Shown here in pieces: positions 1-8,108 of a stretch of 64,000 bases of DNA. The notes under the pieces were generated by a model that did no database searches, had not been told where the DNA came from, and worked only from the letters and a program-made list of their open reading frames with translations. Positions within the stretch are counted from its first letter, which is position 1, and every line of letters starts with the position of its first letter. The stretch covers positions 1 to 64,000 of the forward strand of contig RXJQ01000009.1 in NCBI GenBank assembly GCA_003963115.1, written 5' to 3'. Made by a program: the position numbers and the translations under genes. Origin of the DNA: Burkholderiales bacterium (GTDB taxonomy: Bacteria > Pseudomonadota > Gammaproteobacteria > Burkholderiales > Burkholderiaceae_C).

Positions 1-1345
1 GCACGGTGTTCGTGCCTTCGTAGATCATGTTGATGCGGGCGTCGCGCACGAACTGCTCCATGCCCCACTCGTGGATGAAGCCGTGGCCGCCGTAGACCTG
101 CTGGCATTCCACCGTGGCCTTGAAGGCGTTTTCGGTGATGAAGGCCTTCACGATCGGAGTCAGCAGGGCGACGATGTCGTCGGATTCCTTGCGAACGGCT
201 TCGTCAGGGTGGTTGTGCGACTTGTCCAGCTCGATGGCGGTGTAGTACACCAGGGCGCGGGCGCCTTCGGCGTAGGCACGGGCGGTCAACAGCATGCGGC
301 GCACATCGGGGTGAACGATGATGGGGTCGGCAGGCAGGTCAGGACGCTTCGGGCCGGACAGGGCACGCATCTGCACGCGGTCCTTGGCATAGTTCACGGC
401 GTTTTCGTAAGCGACTTGGGTCAGGCCCAGGGACTGGTTGCCCACGCCCAGACGCGCGCCGTTCATCATCACGAACATGGCGGGCAGACCGCGGTGGGGC
501 TGGCCCACCAGGGTGCCGACGGCATCTTCCAGCACGATCTGTGCGGTGGCGTTGCCGTGGATGCCCATCTTGTGCTCCAGGCCGGCGCAGAAGATGCCAT
601 TGCGCTTGCCCAGCGTGCCATCGGCGTTCACCAGGAACTTGGGCACGGCGAACAGGGAGATACCCTTCGAGCCAGCAGGCGCATCAGGCAGGCGAGCCAG
701 CACCAGGTGGACGATGTTGTCGGCCATGTCGTGCTCACCAGCCGAGATGAAGATCTTGGCACCGGTGATCTTGTAGGTGCCGTCAGCTTGAGGCTCGGCC
801 TTGGTGCGCAGCAGGCCCAGGTCGGTACCGCAGTGAGGCTCGGTCAGGCACATCGTGCCGGTCCACTCGCCGGAGGTCAGCTTGGGCAGGTAGGTCTTCT
901 TTTGCTCAGGGGTGCCGTGCACTTCCAGGCAGGCGTGAGCGCCGTGGCTCAGACCGGGGTACATCGTCCAGGCCTGGTTGGCCGAGTTGTTCATCTCATA
1001 GATGGCCTGGTTGATCAGCTGAGGCAGGCCTTGACCGCCCCACTCAGGATCAGCCGACAGCGCCGACCAGCCATTCTCGGTGTACTGCTTGTAGGCTTCC
1101 TTGAAGCCATCGGGGGTCTTGACTTCGTGCGTGGTTTTGTCGAGCACGCAACCTTGCACGTCACCGACCAGGTTCAGGGGGGCGATGACCTGGGAGGCGA
1201 ACTTGCCGCCTTCTTCCAGCACCGCGTTGACGGTGTCTGCATCCAGATCGGCATAGGCCGGGATCTGCTTCAGTTCGTCAACAGCGCCCAGCAGTTCGTG
1301 GATCACGAATTGCATGTCGCGCAGTGGGGGGTTGTAAGAAGGCAT
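1..1345 (-). CDS. Acyl-CoA dehydrogenase, DmdC-like long form (3' end cut by window edge)
   Basis: Flavin-dependent dehydrogenase that should introduce the alpha,beta double bond into an acyl-CoA. The visible 448 residues start MPSYNPPLRDM and align along their whole length with the complete paralogue at 32306-34126. Shared blocks include MYPGLSHGAH, TGTMCLTEPHCGTDLG, KIFISAGEHD and the catalytic-glutamate motif YEGT, which is the last thing before the edge. The missing part would be the C-terminal extension typical of the roughly 600-residue subfamily. The ATG at 1345 has GAGGAG-like bases upstream (complement of agctcctcgg). It lies 46 bp behind a TetR gene on the same strand, so the two are probably co-transcribed. 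The family call is secure; the acyl substrate is unknown. Confidence 0.93.
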   Translation of the reverse strand, partial: MPSYNPPLRDMQFVIHELLGAVDELKQIPAYADLDADTVNAVLEEGGKFASQVIAPLNLVGDVQGCVLDKTTHEVKTPDGFKEAYKQYTENGWSALSADPEWGGQGLPQLINQAIYEMNNSANQAWTMYPGLSHGAHACLEVHGTPEQKKTYLPKLTSGEWTGTMCLTEPHCGTDLGLLRTKAEPQADGTYKITGAKIFISAGEHDMADNIVHLVLARLPDAPAGSKGISLFAVPKFLVNADGTLGKRNGIFCAGLEHKMGIHGNATAQIVLEDAVGTLVGQPHRGLPAMFVMMNGARLGVGNQSLGLTQVAYENAVNYAKDRVQMRALSGPKRPDLPADPIIVHPDVRRMLLTARAYAEGARALVYYTAIELDKSHNHPDEAVRKESDDIVALLTPIVKAFITENAFKATVECQQVYGGHGFIHEWGMEQFVRDARINMIYEGTNTV

Positions 1346-1391
1346 CGTCAAGCTCCTCGGTAGAAGAAAGGCACGTTGAAAAACAGGGGGG

Positions 1392-2105
1392 TCAATAGTT
1401 GGACGGGGTCGTTGCCCCGTTGGCTCCAGCCGGCGTTCCCGGCGCGCCCAGTGCATAGAACTGGATCACGCGTTCGAACGCCGTGCGGGCCCGCTCGATC
1501 GCATCTGGCGAGCGCAGGAAACGCGCATCGTGGTGAAGCGACAGGATCAGGCCATGGATCTCAAACTGCATCTGCATCGGGTCGGTGTCGGCACGCAGGT
1601 GGCCCATCTCGACCGCCATCTTGATGGCGCGCACGAGAGAGCCGTGCCAGGTCACCACCATACCTGCCAGCGCATCGCGCACGGGGCCCGGACGGTCGTC
1701 GAATTCAACCGCACCACTGATGTAAATGCAACCGGAATCGATTTCGGTGGCCACTTTGGCCACCCAGTTGTCAAAAAGCGCATGCAGACGCGGCAGGCCT
1801 CGCGGCTGGCGGATGGCCGGACGGAAGACTTCTTCCTCGAAGCGTTCGTGGTACTCGCGGATCACGGAGATCTGCAGCTCCTCGCGCGAGCCGAAGTGGG
1901 CGAACACGCCCGACTTGCTCATGCCGGTGACCTCGGCCAGCGCGCCGATGGACAAGCCCTCGATGCCCATCTGGGAGGCCAGGTTCAGCGCGGCCTCCAG
2001 GATGGTGGCGCGGGTCTGCTGCCCTTTGTGTGCGCCGCGCCCACGCTCGCGCACCACCTCGGGGGCGGGCTTGGCGTCTTGGGGCAGCAAATCGGACACG
2101 GGCAT
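1392..2105 (-). CDS. TetR/AcrR family transcriptional regulator (fatty-acid type)
   Basis: A 237-residue repressor of the TetR family. The N-terminal helix-turn-helix is clear (TRATILEAALNLASQMG, then LSIGALAEVTGMSKSGVFAHF), followed by a helical ligand domain. I start it at the ATG of MPVSDLLPQD (2105); an in-frame ATG at 2219 would add 38 residues that do not look like TetR protein and would run through the probable promoter. It precedes the acyl-CoA dehydrogenase by 46 bp. An operator-like motif at 2118-2133 lies just upstream and resembles the palindromes in front of the second dehydrogenase at 32306, so autoregulation plus control of both dehydrogenases is a reasonable inference. Confidence 0.88.
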   Translation of the reverse strand: MPVSDLLPQDAKPAPEVVRERGRGAHKGQQTRATILEAALNLASQMGIEGLSIGALAEVTGMSKSGVFAHFGSREELQISVIREYHERFEEEVFRPAIRQPRGLPRLHALFDNWVAKVATEIDSGCIYISGAVEFDDRPGPVRDALAGMVVTWHGSLVRAIKMAVEMGHLRADTDPMQMQFEIHGLILSLHHDARFLRSPDAIERARTAFERVIQFYALGAPGTPAGANGATTPSNY

Positions 2106-2117
2106 TCCTTGGAATAA

Positions 2118-2133
2118 AACGAACGGTCGTGCT
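2118..2133. promoter_or_regulatory. Candidate TetR operator
   Basis: The core ACGAACGGTCGT is a 12-bp near-palindrome, imperfect at one position per arm, 13 bp upstream of the TetR start codon. The same pattern (GAACG, two bases, CGTT/C) occurs twice at 32201-32235 in front of the paralogous acyl-CoA dehydrogenase. Binding by the TetR protein is inferred. Confidence 0.45.
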
Positions 2134-2291
2134 ATTTTGCAAAAAAAGATGACGGCTGTGTGTGCTTCCGCAAACTTTTTTTTGTGGCATTTCCCGCATC
2201 GCGCGACATTCCGCGTCAAGCCCGATGCAGACCCGCCAATCAGCCTAGGTAGTCACCCTGAGTGTTGCAGTGCAGCAGCGCTCATTGATCC

Positions 2292-2309
2292 ACCACTTGC
2301 CCAAGTGGT
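2292..2309. promoter_or_regulatory. Palindrome upstream of HNH gene
   Basis: ACCACTTG-CC-CAAGTGGT has two perfect 8-bp arms around a 2-bp centre and lies 57 bp before the HNH gene start. It has the geometry of a dimeric regulator site. No regulator can be named from the sequence. Confidence 0.4.
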
Positions 2310-2366
2310 TGAGAAAGTCATGCAAGCTGCACTATCCTGTGTCCATCTTCGCGTTGTGAGGGTGGT

Positions 2367-2924
2367 ATGGACGTGCTGCAGCTTGACGTGTCAGGTCGTC
2401 CGCAGGCTTGGCTGTCGGCCAAGGAAGCGGCGGTCCTGTATGCCAGTGACGGTATAGCCTGGACACTGGGTGACCCGTTCATTGTGTTGCGCGGAGGGAT
2501 CCAGCGCCGCACCGGGCAGCAATCGCGCATCGAATTGCACCCCATCGTGGCCGTGCACGGCGCGGTACCCAGCCGGGCCTGGCGCCACGAACCGGCGCTG
2601 TCCAACCCCAAGCTGTTCGCGCGCGACCGCCAGGTCTGCGCCTACTGCGGCAGCCGCTTTCACCTGGATGAACTCACGCGCGAGCACATCGTGCCGACCT
2701 CGCGCGGCGGCTACGACACCTGGATGAACTGCATCACGGCCTGCCGCAACTGCAATGGCCGCAAGGGCAACCGCACGCTCCATGAGCTGGGCTGGTCGCT
2801 CTACTACCTGCCTTATGTGCCCAGCCTGCACGAGGACATGATCCTGCGCGGGCGCCGCATCGTGGCCGACCAGATGGAGTTCCTGCTGGCCAGCGTGCCG
2901 GCGCACAGCCGGCTGCGGTCCTGA
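2367..2924 (+). CDS. HNH endonuclease family protein
   Basis: 185 residues. The C-terminal half carries a classical HNH fold: a CAYCGS zinc knuckle, then EHIVPTSRGG with the catalytic histidine, a conserved N in TWMNCITAC, and a second CRNCN knuckle followed by KGNRTLHELG. The first 80 residues show no known motif. The ATG has a GAGGGTGG stretch upstream. The family (as in the many HNH proteins of Burkholderiales and cyanobacteria) usually nicks or cuts DNA. There is no methyltransferase, phage or intron neighbour, so its biological target is unknown. It stands alone, with its end touching the stop of the convergent RTX gene. Confidence 0.88.
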   Translation: MDVLQLDVSGRPQAWLSAKEAAVLYASDGIAWTLGDPFIVLRGGIQRRTGQQSRIELHPIVAVHGAVPSRAWRHEPALSNPKLFARDRQVCAYCGSRFHLDELTREHIVPTSRGGYDTWMNCITACRNCNGRKGNRTLHELGWSLYYLPYVPSLHEDMILRGRRIVADQMEFLLASVPAHSRLRS

Positions 2925-5900
2925 TCAGCTCCAGTTCGCCGCGATCACGCTGTTAAGTGCCGTCTGGTAATTGGGCGGCAGCGTGGTCTGGCCCTGCGCC
3001 GGCGGCGTGAAGCTGGCCATGGCATCGACCAGGTTCTGCACATTGGCTGAAGACAAGGTCTTGCCGTCGCCGCCCGCGTAGATCGACTCGACCTGGTAGA
3101 CCCCGCCCAGGAACCAGCTGTTGATGGTGACCTGATCCGTCGTGCCGATCAGGCTCACCACCAGGTCATTGCCCGACTTGGCCAGCCAGACCTGAGACGA
3201 GTTGATGGCCCCGTCGAACATCAGCTTGTCCTGGTTGCCCACGGTGGTGTCGAAGTCGTAGACCGTGTCGGCACCGTCGCCACGCGAAAAGTGGTAGGTG
3301 TCATTGCCCACCGAGCCATAGAGGCTGTCATTGCCCGTGCCGCCGTAGAAGGTGTCGTCACCACTGAGGCCGAAGAGCTTGTCGTTGCCACCATTGCCGT
3401 ACAGTGTGTTGGCGCGGTTGTTGCCCTGTATGAGGTTGTTGCCGTCGTTGCCATAGGCGGTACGCGCGAGGTAGCTCTTCATGTAGAGGCGCTCGACGTT
3501 ATCGGCCATCTTGATGCCGTCGCCATAGGCCCAGATCTGATCGAGGCCGCCACCGGGCTGCTCGATCACGGTGTCGTTGTTGTCGGTCAGGTAGTAGTAA
3601 TCGTCGCCCGCACCGCCTTCGAGCGTGTCATTGCCGTCGTCGCCATACATGTAGTCCAGGCCATCGCCACCTTTGAGGTAGTTGTTGCCCGTGTTGCCGA
3701 ACAGGTCGCACCCCATGTTGTTGGCCGTGGCGTTGATGTTGGCCGTGCCAGTCAGGGTGATGGACTCGACGTAGTCCGGCACCGTGTAGCTCACCGAGGA
3801 CTGGATCGAGTCGTAGCTGGTGTAAATGTCGGCTTCGGCCTTTTCTATCACCACGTCGTTGACGTTGTCGACGATGTAGGTGTCGTCGTCGGCGCCACCG
3901 ACCATGGTGTCGGCACCTGTGCCGCCATCCAGCGTGTCCATGCCGGCATCGCCCACCAGGTAGTCGTCGCCTGCCAGGCCCGAGATGCTGTCGTTACCCA
4001 GCCCGCCGTCAATGAGGTCCTCACCCGTGCCGCCGCTGAGCACATCATCGGTGGCGTTGAGCTTGCGATCGACCGTGGCCGAGTCCCAGGCCCAGCCATT
4101 GGCGAACTGGATGGACAGGCGGTCGGCCGCCGCGCGGTTGAAGTAGCCCTGCACCAGCACGCTGTCGGTGGTGCCGGCGATCTGCAGCAGCAGGTCGGAC
4201 GTGCCGGAGCTGGAGACCTGGATGTCCTTGGGTGCGACGTCGGCGCCGAAAACGAGGCGGTCTTGCGTGCCAGCGGCATCGGAGGCATCGGCCTGCACCG
4301 TGTCCTGCCCATCGCCCAGGCCGAAGAGGTAGGTGTCGTTGCCTTGGCCACCACCCAGCCAGTCGTTGCCGGCGTCCCCATACAAGGTGTCGTCGCCCTC
4401 CATGCCGGCGATCACGTCATCGCCCAGGCCCCCATCGAACGATTCGGCTGGCGGCTGGCCCCACAGGCCATCGTTGGAATTGGCAAGCTTGGTGTCGATG
4501 GCATCGCCTGTCCACGAGCTGCCATCGGCAAAGCGCACGAGTGGGCGGTTGGCCGAAGCCGAGCCGAAGTAGTTGTCGATGTAGATCTGGTCGCTGCTGC
4601 CGTGCAGCGTGATCAGCAGGGCGTTGGACGCGTTCGAGACATCGACATCGGCCATGGTGATGCCATAGCCCAGTTGCAGCACGTCGCCGTTGATGGCGTT
4701 GACGATGTGGTCGGTGCCATCACCCCGGCCGAAGAAGAAGGTGTCCTGGCCGCCACCGCCGTCCATGGTGTCGTTGCCGGCATCGCCATACAGCGTGTCA
4801 TTGCCGGCGCCGCCGTTGATCGAGTCGTCGCCCAGGCCCCCGTTGAGCACATCGTTGCCCGCGCTGCCTGTCAGGGTGTCGTTGCTGGAGGCCAGCATGC
4901 GGCCAATGGCGGTGTTGTCCCAGCTGCCGCCATCGAGGAAATCGATGCGCAGGCGATCGGACACGGCCACGCCGAAGTAGTTCTGCACCAGGATGCTGTC
5001 ACGGTCCTTGCCGCCCTTGAGCTTGAGCAGCAGGTCATTGCCGGACTGGGACACATCGACATCGGCCATGTTGATGCCATGCCCCAGTCGCAGCGAATCG
5101 ACGATGCCAGCGGATGCGGCAGCGCCCGCCACCACGGTGTCAGCGCCGTCGCCACGGCCAAAGAGGTAGGTGTCGGCGCCGTTGCCGCCGTCCATGAAGT
5201 CGGCGCCCGTGCCGCCGTACAGCGTGTCGTTGCCATCGCTGCCAGTCAGGGAGTCGGCGCCCAGGCTGCCTTCCTGCCAGTCGTCGCCCGAGGTGGCCGT
5301 CACGCCATTGCCCGAGCCGGTGAGGTAGTGGTCCACGGCACCGCCACTCAGGGTCAGGCCGTCCGTGAAGCGGATGATCGGGCGCGTGGCCGCCGCCAGA
5401 TCGAAATAGCCTTGCAAGGTGACACGGTCTTGCGTGCCGCGAACAGCGACCAGCAGGTCAGAGCCATTGCGCGAGAGGCTCAGGTCGCTGACGTTGATGT
5501 CCGAGCCCAGCTTGAGCTGGTCGCCGCCTGCATTGACGCCGCCGACCACGATGGTGTCGCGTCCATCACTGCGGCCGAAGATGAAGGTGTCGTTGCCGCC
5601 ACCGCCATCCAGCAGATCGGTGCCGGCATCGCCATAGATGGTGTCGTCGCCGGTAGAGCCGGTGATGGTGTCCTGGCCGCCACCGCCGTCGAGGATGTTG
5701 GAGCCGGCCTGACCCACGAGGGTGTCGTTGAAGGCCTGGCGCTTGCGCTGCAGGGCATCGGCACCCCAGAAGCTGCCGTCATCGAAGCGCACGGTGAGGC
5801 GGTAGGTGTCAGGCGAGGTGTAATAGCCGGGCACGCGGATGCTGTCCATGCTGCCGTGCAGCTTCAGCACCAGATCACCCTGGTCTTCGATGGCATCGAC

Positions 5901-7874
5901 GTCGGCCATGGTGATGCCTGCGCCGAGCTGGATGGCATCGGTGTTGCTGCTGTCGCTGCCCGATGTGGCGTTGACGGTGTCCTGCCCGTCCCCCCAACCG
6001 AAGTAGTAGGTGTTGTGGCCGTTGCCGCCGGTGAGCAGGTCATTGCCGGCATCACCGTAGATCACATCGTCGCCATCGGAGCCGTTGATGGTGTCGTCGC
6101 CCAGGCCCCCGTCCAGCGTGTCGGCGTTGGCTGTACCAGTCAGCGAGTCGTTGCTGCTGCTGACCTTGCGGCCGACGGTGGTCGAGTCGAAGCTGGTGCC
6201 ATCGGCGAAGTCGATGCGCATGCGGTCGGATGCCGCGAAGCTGAAGTAGCCTGAGATGCGCACGGTATCCAGCGAACCCTTGAGGGCCACGATGAGGTCG
6301 TTGCCGCTCTGGCTGAGGTCGACGTCGGTCATGGCGATGCCGTGGCCCAGGCGCAGGTGGTCGACCTGGCCCGAGGTGGCGGCGCCGGCGACCACGGTGT
6401 CCTGGCCATCGCCCCAGCCGAAGATGTAGGTGTCGGCACCGGCGCCGCCATCCATGCTGTCGCGGCCGGCATCGCCATACAGTGTGTCGCTACCCGCACC
6501 ACCGGTGATGGTGTCGTTGCCGAAGGTGCCGTCCAGCCAGTCGTCACCCGTCGTACCGGTGATGCTGCTGCCCGTTGTGGTGAGCTTGCGGGTGATGGTG
6601 GCCGGGTCCCAGCTCAGGCCGTTTTCGAAACGGATGGTCGGCCGGTTGGCCTGGCTGGCCACGAAGTAGTTCTGCAGCGTGACGCTGTCAGAGCTGCCAC
6701 GCAGGCTGATGAGCAGGTCGTTGCCGCTTTGCGTGACGGCCACATCCGACACGTCCATGACCGCTGACAGCAGCAGTTGGTCGCCGACGCTGTTGGTGTT
6801 GTCCACCACGATGGTGTCCTGGCCATCGCCACGGCCGAAGAGGAAGGTGTCGGCGCCCGCGCCACCGTCAAGGTAGTCGTTGCCTGCGCCGCCATAGAGC
6901 ACATCCGCACCGGCGCCGCCGCTGAGGGTGTCGTCACCCAGGCCGCCGTCATACGAGTCGTTGCCCGAGGTGCCAACGTAGTTGTCGTTCTGCGAAGTGG
7001 TCTTGCGCAGGATGGCGGCCATGTCCCAGATGCTGCCGTCATAGAACTGGACGCTGAAGTTGTAGCTCGACGGGTTGTTGAGGTAGTCCTGCACCCGCAC
7101 CGTGTCGGAACTGCCGCGCAGGCTCAGCATCAGGTCGCCCTGGTCGTTGCTGACACTGACATCGGCCATGCTGATGCCGTAGCCGAATCGCAAGGTGTCG
7201 GATTGGCCGGCGCCGGTCGAGATCGGCGAGATCGACAAGGTGTCCTGCCCATCGCCCCAGCCGAAGTAATAGACGTCGGCACCACCTCCGCCCACCAGCA
7301 CGTCGTTGCCGGCGTCGCCATACAGGGTGTCGTTGCCCACATCACCTGCCACGAGGTCATCGCCCGTGCCGGCATCGTATGTGTCGTTGCCTGTGGTACC
7401 GGCGAAATAGTCTTCCGATGAGGTCAGCTTGCGGTTGATGGTGGCCACGTCCCAGCTCGTGCCATCGGCAAAGTCGAACACCATCTTGCCGGCATCGGAG
7501 CCGCTGGTGTAGTTGAGCACGCGGATGCTGTCGTGGCCGTTCTTGAAGGTCAGCACGAGGGTGCTGGTGGTCACCGGGTCCAGGCTGACATCGATGTCGG
7601 CCATGGTGATGCCGGCGCCGAATTTGACGTGATCGGCATACGACGACAGGATGCCGCCGCTGGAGACGATGGTGTCCTGCCCATCGCCGATGTTGAAGTA
7701 GTAGAGGTCGGCCCCCGTGCCGCCATCGATGTAGTCGTTGCCTGCATCGCCCCAGAGGCTGTCGGCACCTGCGCCGCCGGTGATGCTGTCATTGCCCGCG
7801 CCACCGTGGATGACGTCGTTGCTGCTGGTGCCCGTCAGGGTGTCGTCGCCAGAGGTGCCGGTGATGGTTGCCAT
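2925..7874 (-). CDS. Giant RTX (hemolysin-type calcium-binding) repeat protein
   Basis: 1649 residues, starting at MATITGTSGDD (ATG at 7874); an upstream in-frame ATG at 7934 adds a non-RTX leader and is not preferred. It consists of nonapeptide calcium repeats (GGxGxDxLx) alternating with segments of about 75 residues that match the haemolysin-type calcium-binding-related domain (pattern DLLLSLRGSSDxVxVQxYF...RIxFADGxSWD). I count nine such modules of about 140 residues, then a serralysin-like stretch (YIVDNVNDVVIE) and a degenerate tenth module at the C-terminus. There is no N-terminal signal peptide, as expected for type I secretion by a C-terminal signal. No type I secretion genes are in the window and no enzymatic domain is visible, so a surface or matrix role is more likely than a toxin. 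Confidence 0.93.
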   Translation of the reverse strand: MATITGTSGDDTLTGTSSNDVIHGGAGNDSITGGAGADSLWGDAGNDYIDGGTGADLYYFNIGDGQDTIVSSGGILSSYADHVKFGAGITMADIDVSLDPVTTSTLVLTFKNGHDSIRVLNYTSGSDAGKMVFDFADGTSWDVATINRKLTSSEDYFAGTTGNDTYDAGTGDDLVAGDVGNDTLYGDAGNDVLVGGGGADVYYFGWGDGQDTLSISPISTGAGQSDTLRFGYGISMADVSVSNDQGDLMLSLRGSSDTVRVQDYLNNPSSYNFSVQFYDGSIWDMAAILRKTTSQNDNYVGTSGNDSYDGGLGDDTLSGGAGADVLYGGAGNDYLDGGAGADTFLFGRGDGQDTIVVDNTNSVGDQLLLSAVMDVSDVAVTQSGNDLLISLRGSSDSVTLQNYFVASQANRPTIRFENGLSWDPATITRKLTTTGSSITGTTGDDWLDGTFGNDTITGGAGSDTLYGDAGRDSMDGGAGADTYIFGWGDGQDTVVAGAATSGQVDHLRLGHGIAMTDVDLSQSGNDLIVALKGSLDTVRISGYFSFAASDRMRIDFADGTSFDSTTVGRKVSSSNDSLTGTANADTLDGGLGDDTINGSDGDDVIYGDAGNDLLTGGNGHNTYYFGWGDGQDTVNATSGSDSSNTDAIQLGAGITMADVDAIEDQGDLVLKLHGSMDSIRVPGYYTSPDTYRLTVRFDDGSFWGADALQRKRQAFNDTLVGQAGSNILDGGGGQDTITGSTGDDTIYGDAGTDLLDGGGGNDTFIFGRSDGRDTIVVGGVNAGGDQLKLGSDINVSDLSLSRNGSDLLVAVRGTQDRVTLQGYFDLAAATRPIIRFTDGLTLSGGAVDHYLTGSGNGVTATSGDDWQEGSLGADSLTGSDGNDTLYGGTGADFMDGGNGADTYLFGRGDGADTVVAGAAASAGIVDSLRLGHGINMADVDVSQSGNDLLLKLKGGKDRDSILVQNYFGVAVSDRLRIDFLDGGSWDNTAIGRMLASSNDTLTGSAGNDVLNGGLGDDSINGGAGNDTLYGDAGNDTMDGGGGQDTFFFGRGDGTDHIVNAINGDVLQLGYGITMADVDVSNASNALLITLHGSSDQIYIDNYFGSASANRPLVRFADGSSWTGDAIDTKLANSNDGLWGQPPAESFDGGLGDDVIAGMEGDDTLYGDAGNDWLGGGQGNDTYLFGLGDGQDTVQADASDAAGTQDRLVFGADVAPKDIQVSSSGTSDLLLQIAGTTDSVLVQGYFNRAAADRLSIQFANGWAWDSATVDRKLNATDDVLSGGTGEDLIDGGLGNDSISGLAGDDYLVGDAGMDTLDGGTGADTMVGGADDDTYIVDNVNDVVIEKAEADIYTSYDSIQSSVSYTVPDYVESITLTGTANINATANNMGCDLFGNTGNNYLKGGDGLDYMYGDDGNDTLEGGAGDDYYYLTDNNDTVIEQPGGGLDQIWAYGDGIKMADNVERLYMKSYLARTAYGNDGNNLIQGNNRANTLYGNGGNDKLFGLSGDDTFYGGTGNDSLYGSVGNDTYHFSRGDGADTVYDFDTTVGNQDKLMFDGAINSSQVWLAKSGNDLVVSLIGTTDQVTINSWFLGGVYQVESIYAGGDGKTLSSANVQNLVDAMASFTPPAQGQTTLPPNYQTALNSVIAANWS
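4875..7409 (-). repeat. Three-module super-repeat inside the RTX gene
   Basis: Modules 2-3-4 (about 7409-6147) resemble modules 5-6-7 (about 6146-4875) position by position. Modules 2 and 5 share DQGDL and a tyrosine-rich Y-x-x-x-P-x-x-Y segment, 3 and 6 share GDQL...NRPTIRF-type ends, and 4 and 7 share VVAGAA and RLGHGI. The amino-acid similarity is obvious while the DNA has diverged, which points to an old duplication of a unit of about 1.26 kb. Confidence 0.7.
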
Positions 7875-8020
7875 GTCTCTTCTCTCAGTGCCATGTGTGC
7901 AGGAACGGCACGCCGCGCCGCAAAACGACGCCAATCGTGCAATGAGACACGTTTATAGGACCCCGGAAAGACCCTCCCTCCCCGAACTTGCCCCTAGGAA
8001 CAGGGCGAACACACGAGCCT

Positions 8021-8092
8021 CCCCCCTGCATCGGGGGGCCAAAGATGCGTCAGCCTGCAACGAAGCCTGCCTGGTGCAAGCAAACGTGACGC
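8021..8092. other. Inverted repeats between RTX and phoD genes
   Basis: The 234-bp gap upstream of the RTX gene and downstream of phoD contains a C6-TGCATC-G6 hairpin (8021-8038) and, further right, a TGCGTCA/TGACGCA inverted pair around AGCCTG/CAGGCT arms. No T-run follows on the minus strand, so a standard terminator is not supported. The RTX promoter must lie in this gap, but I cannot pick -35/-10 boxes. Confidence 0.3.
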
Positions 8093-8108
8093 AGACAGGC
8101 TGTGGGGT

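Noticed and set aside
71..1363. Long plus-strand frame opposite the first acyl-CoA dehydrogenase
   Set aside because: It is antisense to a gene with unmistakable family motifs, and its translation is His/Gln/Val-rich, as expected from GC-rich shadow frames.
3291..6254. 987-codon plus-strand frame opposite the RTX gene
   Set aside because: The repeated Val/Ala/Ile pattern follows directly from the RTX repeats read on the other strand. No start-site support or known domain.
2925..7874. CRISPR array or DNA tandem repeat in the RTX gene
   Set aside because: Repeats are visible as protein modules; DNA copies have diverged and there are no regular spacers.
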